From Prochlorococcus sp. scB243_498I20 (GTDB lineage Bacteria > Cyanobacteriota > Cyanobacteriia > PCC-6307 > Cyanobiaceae), in the NCBI GenBank assembly GCA_000635015.1, contig JFMR01000049.1:1-64000 (forward strand): a stretch of 64,000 nt of DNA, in the 5' to 3' direction. The position numbers and the translations under genes are program-made. Positions 59,359-64,000 of the stretch are shown piece after piece (positions within the stretch are counted from its first letter, which is position 1; each line of letters begins with the position of its first letter). A model generated the notes under the pieces. The model did not search any database and was not told where the DNA came from. It worked only from the letters and a program-made list of their open reading frames with translations.

Positions 59359-59541
59359 TTTTATCTTTTTTTAGAGCCTAATCCAGATAATTTAACAAAT
59401 TAAGGGAGTATTCTTACCTAATTTTTAATAAAAAAGTCAGGAAAGCTTTACAAGGCATTTCAGATATACAAATATTTCCCCACATTACTCTCAATCTTTG
59501 TTACAGTCTCTGCGTATCCCGAAGCTAAAAAACGATTTCTC
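59359..59541. other. psbD upstream region
   Basis: 183 bases that must carry the psbD promoter and the ycf4 promoter in opposite directions. psbD-type 5' leaders are regulated by light, but I see no clear boxes. Confidence 0.4.
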
Positions 59542-60618
59542 ATGACGATCGCAGTTGGCAGCGCCCCACAAAGAGGATGGTTTGATGTCCTTGATGATTG
59601 GTTGAAGCGCGACCGCTTTGTATTTATTGGTTGGTCCGGACTACTTCTACTTCCTTGTGCATATCTTGCTATAGGTGGCTGGTTTGTCGGAACAACATTT
59701 GTTACCTCTTGGTACACACACGGAGTTGCAAGCTCTTACCTTGAAGGTTGTAACTTTTTAACAGCAGCTGTAAGTACCCCTGGTGATGCCATGGGACACA
59801 GTCTTCTATTTTTATGGGGTCCTGAAGCCCAAGGTAGTTTCGTAAGATGGCTACAACTTGGTGGTCTTTGGAACTTCGTTGCATTACATGGAGTATTTGG
59901 CCTGATTGGTTTTATGCTTCGTCAGTTTGAAATTGCTGGCCTTGTTGGAATCAGACCATACAACGCATTAGCTTTCTCAGCTGTAATTGCAGTATTTACA
60001 AGTATTTTCCTTATTTATCCTTTAGGACAGCATAGTTGGTTCTTCGCACCTTCATTCGGTGTTGCAGCAATTTTCCGTTACATTCTGTTCATTCAAGGTT
60101 TTCACAATATCACTTTAAATCCATTTCATATGATGGGAGTTGCTGGAATTCTTGGTGGTGCTCTACTTTGCGCTATACATGGAGCTACAGTACAAAATAC
60201 TTTGTATGAAGATACAAGTATTTACACAGACGGTAAGGTTCAAAGTTCAACATTTAGAGCTTTTGACCCAACTCAAGAAGAAGAAACTTATTCAATGATT
60301 ACAGCGAATAGATTCTGGAGTCAAATCTTCGGAATTGCTTTCTCAAATAAGCGTTTCTTACATTTCTTGATGCTATTTGTACCTGTTATGGGTATGTGGA
60401 CATCTTCAATAGGTATTGTCGGCTTAGCACTAAACTTAAGAGCTTATGATTTCGTAAGCCAAGAAATTCGTGCAGCAGAAGATCCAGAATTTGAAACTTT
60501 CTATACAAAAAATATACTTTTGAACGAAGGTATGCGAGCATGGATGTCTTCTGTGGATCAACCACACGAAAACTTTGTATTCCCTGAGGAGGTTCTTCCA
60601 CGTGGAAACGCCCTTTAA
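59542..60618 (+). CDS. psbD: Photosystem II D2 protein
   Basis: 358 residues. [20 protein letters not shown], five membrane helices, the chlorophyll-ligand His in [13 protein letters not shown], the P680 His near [13 protein letters not shown], iron ligands near [19 protein letters not shown], and Tyr-D in helix 3 ([17 protein letters not shown]). C-terminus LPRGNAL. Binds QA and forms the PSII core with D1. psbC starts inside its last 17 bases. Confidence 0.98.
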   Translation: MTIAVGSAPQRGWFDVLDDWLKRDRFVFIGWSGLLLLPCAYLAIGGWFVGTTFVTSWYTHGVASSYLEGCNFLTAAVSTPGDAMGHSLLFLWGPEAQGSFVRWLQLGGLWNFVALHGVFGLIGFMLRQFEIAGLVGIRPYNALAFSAVIAVFTSIFLIYPLGQHSWFFAPSFGVAAIFRYILFIQGFHNITLNPFHMMGVAGILGGALLCAIHGATVQNTLYEDTSIYTDGKVQSSTFRAFDPTQEEETYSMITANRFWSQIFGIAFSNKRFLHFLMLFVPVMGMWTSSIGIVGLALNLRAYDFVSQEIRAAEDPEFETFYTKNILLNEGMRAWMSSVDQPHENFVFPEEVLPRGNAL

Positions 60619-61984
60619 TAATTTACTAAGAGCTCCAAACCAAAGTATTGAGGAAACTGGTTATGCCTGGTATGTAGGTAATGCTAGATTAATCAATTTA
60701 TCTGGACGTTTATTAGGTGCTCACATTGCTCACTCTGGACTAATAGTCTTTTGGGCGGGAGCAATGATGCTCTTTGAGGTTAATCATTTCACTTTTGATA
60801 AACCAATGTGGGAGCAAGGTTTAATCTGTATGCCACACGTTGCGATGTTTGGCTATGGAATAGGCCCTGGTGGTGAAGTTACTGATATCATGCCTTTCTT
60901 CCAGGCAGGTGTGGTTCATTTGATAGCTTCTGCTGTTCTTGGTTTTGGTGGTATTTACCATTCATTAGCAGGTCCAGAAAAACTCGAAGAAGATTTTCCC
61001 TTTTTCTCTACTGATTGGAGAGACAAAAATCAAATGACAAATATCCTTGGATATCATTTGATTGTTCTAGGTGTAGGTGCTTTAGCATGGTCGGTTAACT
61101 GGTGTTTTATTGGCGGTGCATATGATACATGGGCACCAGGTGGTGGTGAGGTAAGACTTGTTAACCCAACTCTAGATCCAAGAGTAATTCTTGGTTATTT
61201 ATTTAGATCTCCATGGGGAGGAGCTGGTTCGATAATCGGTGTAAACTCCATTGAAGATATTGTTGGTGGACATGTTTATGTGGGTATTACTGCAATCATT
61301 GGAGGAATATTCCATATATTTACCAAACCTTTTGGATGGGCAAGAAGAGCTTTCATCTGGAATGGTGAAGGATTATTAAGTTATGCTCTTGGTGGAATTT
61401 GTGTAGCAAGTTTTATTGCTTCAACATTCATCTGGTTTAACAACACTGCTTACCCTTCAGAATTTTATGGCCCAACAAACGCTGAAGCTTCACAGGCACA
61501 AAGCTTTACTTTCCTAGTGAGAGACCAAAGAATTGGAGCTAATGTAGGTTCAACAATGGGACCAACAGGTCTAGGTAAGTATCTCATGAGATCTCCTACT
61601 GGTGAAATTATATTTGGTGGTGAAACAATGAGATTTTGGGATTTCAGAGGCCCATGGTTAGAGCCTTTAAGAGGACCTAACGGATTGAGCCTTGAGAAAA
61701 TCCAAAATGATATTCAGCCTTGGCAAGTAAGAAGAGCTGCTGAATATATGACTCATGCTCCTAACGCTTCTATCAACTCTGTTGGTGGAATTATTACTGA
61801 GCCTAATGCTGTTAACTTCGTTAACTTAAGACAATGGTTAGCTGCAGCTCAATTTTTCCTAGGATGGTTTACATTCATCGGTCACCTTTGGCATGCTGGA
61901 CGTGCTAGGGCAGCCGCTGCTGGTTTCGAAAAAGGAATCGACAGAAAGAGTGAACCAGCTCTAGAAATGCCTGATTTAGATTAA
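60602..61984 (+). CDS. psbC: Photosystem II CP43 antenna protein
   Basis: 460 residues from GTG 60602, chosen because GAGGAGG ends 7 bases before it and because psbC classically starts at GTG inside psbD. A frame open to 60575 adds a psbD-encoded leader. Six membrane helices with His ligands, the large lumenal loop with [20 protein letters not shown] (CP43 Arg near the Mn cluster), and the C-terminus ALEMPDLD. Carries inner-antenna chlorophyll a. Confidence 0.97.
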   Translation: METPFNNLLRAPNQSIEETGYAWYVGNARLINLSGRLLGAHIAHSGLIVFWAGAMMLFEVNHFTFDKPMWEQGLICMPHVAMFGYGIGPGGEVTDIMPFFQAGVVHLIASAVLGFGGIYHSLAGPEKLEEDFPFFSTDWRDKNQMTNILGYHLIVLGVGALAWSVNWCFIGGAYDTWAPGGGEVRLVNPTLDPRVILGYLFRSPWGGAGSIIGVNSIEDIVGGHVYVGITAIIGGIFHIFTKPFGWARRAFIWNGEGLLSYALGGICVASFIASTFIWFNNTAYPSEFYGPTNAEASQAQSFTFLVRDQRIGANVGSTMGPTGLGKYLMRSPTGEIIFGGETMRFWDFRGPWLEPLRGPNGLSLEKIQNDIQPWQVRRAAEYMTHAPNASINSVGGIITEPNAVNFVNLRQWLAAAQFFLGWFTFIGHLWHAGRARAAAAGFEKGIDRKSEPALEMPDLD

Positions 61985-62005
61985 CTCCTATTTCAACAAA
62001 AAAAG

Positions 62006-62031
62006 CCCTATCTAAAGATAGGGTTTTTTTT
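62006..62031 (+). terminator. Terminator of the psbD-psbC operon
   Basis: CCCTATC-TAAA-GATAGGG stem followed by T9. Confidence 0.93.
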
Positions 62032-62043
62032 TATTCAATTTTA

Positions 62044-62655
62044 TTATCTATATAAATTTTTTCTGAGCCATGGCAAACTTAAGCCCATTACATTACTGAA
62101 ACAACCCTCTATTTTTTCTATATATTTACCACCTATACCTTCCAAGGCAAATCCTCCTGCGCAATATAAAGGTTCATTTGTATCTACATAACTCTTGATT
62201 TCCCAATCCTCCAAATTAGAAAAATAAACTCTTGAACTTACTGTTTTTTTTATTATTTCAGTGATTTTAAAAATTTTGGAAGTTGAATCAAAATTCCCAA
62301 TTATTAGAGTATGACCAGTATGTAAAAATCCAACTTCTCCAGACATTTTTTTCCATCTCATAAATGCCTCCTCTTTATTAGATGGTTTTCCATAAGCTTC
62401 TCCTTTAAATTCAAAAATTGAATCGCACCCAAGTATTTCCATAGGTCCAAAATTAAATTCTTCGGGCAATGAAAAGTTTTGAATATTTTCAGATAAACTA
62501 TTAGCCTTTTGAAAAGATAATTCCAAAGCTAAATTGAATATATTCTTTTCTTGAATAGTAGTTTCATCAAAGTTACTTGATATTTGGATAAATTCGATTT
62601 GACAATTTTCTAGTAATTTCTTTCTAGATTGAGAAGCAGAGGCTAGAATTAACAC
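62044..62655 (-). CDS. maf: Maf-like nucleotide pyrophosphatase
   Basis: 203 residues. [20 protein letters not shown] is the Maf start motif, [20 protein letters not shown] holds the catalytic Asp and the G-K-P segment, and [20 protein letters not shown] ends the fold. Maf enzymes remove modified or non-canonical nucleoside triphosphates. Minus strand, convergent with the psbC terminator. Confidence 0.93.
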   Translation of the reverse strand: MLILASASQSRKKLLENCQIEFIQISSNFDETTIQEKNIFNLALELSFQKANSLSENIQNFSLPEEFNFGPMEILGCDSIFEFKGEAYGKPSNKEEAFMRWKKMSGEVGFLHTGHTLIIGNFDSTSKIFKITEIIKKTVSSRVYFSNLEDWEIKSYVDTNEPLYCAGGFALEGIGGKYIEKIEGCFSNVMGLSLPWLRKNLYR

Positions 62656-62721
62656 AAATTTTTTACCAAATTATAATTCAATTTAATAATTAATAAATTT
62701 TAAAATTAATATAAATTACTA

Positions 62722-64000
62722 ATGGAGTTAGAAGCAAAATTACATGAAATAAGGAAACCAATAATGGTCCTAGGTACTTCCAGTGGAGCAGGAAAATCCT
62801 TAACGGTTACCGCTATTTGCAGGATTCTTAAAAATTTAGGAGAAGAACCAATACCTTTTAAAGGACAAAATATGAGTAACAACGCTTGGGTTGATTGGGA
62901 AGGTGGAGAGATGGCATATTCACAAGCACTTCAAGCTTTTGCTTGTGGTATTAATCCCTATACAGAGATGAATCCCATTTTATTAAAACCACAAGGAAAC
63001 TCAGTAAGCGAGGTGATTCACCTTGGCAAAAGCATAGGCACCACAACCGCACAAAATTACTATAAAGATTGGTTTATTCCAGGCTGGGAAGTAATTAAAA
63101 AAAGTTTAAATTCTATTTACGAACGGAATCCGAATTGCCGCTTAATTATCGAAGGGGCTGGCAGTCCAGTAGAAATGAATTTAATTCATAGAGACCTTAC
63201 TAATTTAAGAATTGCAAAATATTTAAATGCAAATTGCATATTAGTTACTGATATTGAAAGGGGAGGCGTATTTGCACAAATAATTGGTACTCTTGAATTA
63301 ATGAAGCCTGAAGAAAAGAAACTTATTAAGGGAATTATTATAAATAGATTCAGAGGAGACCTTTCATTATTTGAAAATGGTAAAAAATGGATAGAGAGTA
63401 AAACTCAAATCCCAGTTATTGGAATTATTCCATGGTTAAATGATTCATTTCCTCCAGAGGATTCTTTAGATTTAATAGAAAAAAAATCAATTTCTAAAAA
63501 TCCTGAAATCAAAGTTGGAATTATAAAATTACCATCTATTAGTAACTTCTCGGATTTTGATCCCCTTGAAAATGAAGAAACAATATTAATTGAATGGATT
63601 AGAAAATCGCAAAACCTAAGTAAGTATGATTTCATTATTCTGCCTGGCAGTAAACAAACGATTAAAGATCAAATCTTTCTTGAAAACTCTGGCTTATCTC
63701 AGGATATAAGGGACTATTCAAATAACGAGGGAAATATTATTGGAATTTGTGGAGGTTTACAAATGTTAGGTACAACTCTTGAAGATCCTTTTTCTAAAGA
63801 GGGTTCCAAAAAATTTTCTGAACAAAAAATTAAAGGTATTGGATTACTACCATTAAAAACGACCTTCTTTAAAAAAAAAATAACACGTCAAATCAACTCT
63901 AAATCTATATGGCCATGCCAATCAGAAATTAAAGGATTTGAAATTCATAACGGTCAAACTGTATTAGATGAAATCCAAAGTTCATTAAAGATTAATCCTA
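62722..64000 (+). CDS. cobQ: Cobyric acid synthase, 5' part (runs off the window)
   Basis: 426 codons visible. The P-loop-like KPIMVLGTSSGAGKSLTVTA, then GQNMSNNAWV and IIEGAGSPVEMNL, form the ATP-dependent amidotransferase (BioD-like) domain. IIGICGGLQMLGTT is the glutaminase Cys loop (catalytic Cys in GICGG). Amidates side chains of adenosylcobyrinic diamide in cobalamin (pseudocobalamin) synthesis. ATG 62722 is 66 bases from maf, divergent. Confidence 0.95.
   Translation, partial: MELEAKLHEIRKPIMVLGTSSGAGKSLTVTAICRILKNLGEEPIPFKGQNMSNNAWVDWEGGEMAYSQALQAFACGINPYTEMNPILLKPQGNSVSEVIHLGKSIGTTTAQNYYKDWFIPGWEVIKKSLNSIYERNPNCRLIIEGAGSPVEMNLIHRDLTNLRIAKYLNANCILVTDIERGGVFAQIIGTLELMKPEEKKLIKGIIINRFRGDLSLFENGKKWIESKTQIPVIGIIPWLNDSFPPEDSLDLIEKKSISKNPEIKVGIIKLPSISNFSDFDPLENEETILIEWIRKSQNLSKYDFIILPGSKQTIKDQIFLENSGLSQDIRDYSNNEGNIIGICGGLQMLGTTLEDPFSKEGSKKFSEQKIKGIGLLPLKTTFFKKKITRQINSKSIWPCQSEIKGFEIHNGQTVLDEIQSSLKINP

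Overview
The window is a piece of a marine picocyanobacterial chromosome, almost certainly a high-light-adapted Prochlorococcus. It is strongly AT-rich, with tiny intergenic gaps in the core regions. It carries psbD/psbC, ycf4, petM and ycf39-like photosynthesis genes, several high-light-inducible (hli) genes, an NTRC-type thioredoxin reductase, split pntA/pntB, and picocyanobacterial families such as DUF1651, DUF3303, DUF3764, DUF2839 and DUF3721. Family names are from memory of motifs; no search was run.

Layout. (1) 1-2.4 kb: 5' end of an outer-membrane porin, two micro-genes and apt. (2) 2.4-16.3 kb: a mobile-element array at one tRNA-Pro(TGG) gene. The 11-base anticodon core TGCTTTGGGAG occurs four times (2416, 10756, 14867, 16282) and divides the array into three segments. 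Element A (8.3 kb) resembles a tycheposon. It has a large tyrosine recombinase at one end, a primase/DUF3987 helicase protein, a DUF4326 protein, an excisionase-like HTH protein, a second short recombinase and a small-terminase-like protein. Element B (4.1 kb) has no recombinase and carries two genes: a GIY-YIG protein with a RAMA-like tail, and a 1002-residue UvrD-type helicase with a nuclease-like insertion. It is a candidate defence cargo. Element C (1.4 kb) is decayed and carries a DsrE-like protein and two small genes. Each element is bracketed by its own family of short terminal repeats. The only complete tRNA-Pro (10727-10800) lies at the A/B junction.

(3) 16.3-39.9 kb: a hypervariable-island-like stretch of very small genes, many under 60 codons and many with one membrane segment. 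They include five hli genes, three DUF3303 paralogues, DUF1651 and DUF2839 paralogues, a small metal-handling operon (MauE-like, DUF411, DUF3721, PepSY-like), an SRAP protein, a pseudouridine synthase, a PhyH-like dioxygenase, an NSS-family transporter and SelO. A TTGACA/CTAAAATAAGG motif recurs five times between 15.6 and 23.8 kb.

(4) 40-64 kb: dense core genome. The order is ychF, a membrane-fusion protein, polA, cysS, dxr, a thioredoxin-like ferredoxin, a YheT-type hydrolase, pntB/pntA2/pntA1, ntrC-type trxB, infA, ycf39-like, petM, an alpha/beta hydrolase, ilvH, a cyclophilin lipoprotein, ycf4, psbD-psbC, maf and the start of cobQ. The cyclophilin appears to start at an AUA codon. psbD and psbC overlap, with psbC starting at an internal GTG.

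The most notable items are the three-element array with opposite-handed tRNA repair, the recombinase-free two-gene nuclease/helicase element, the satellite-like genes of element A, the probable AUA start, and terminator-like hairpins that abut start codons.
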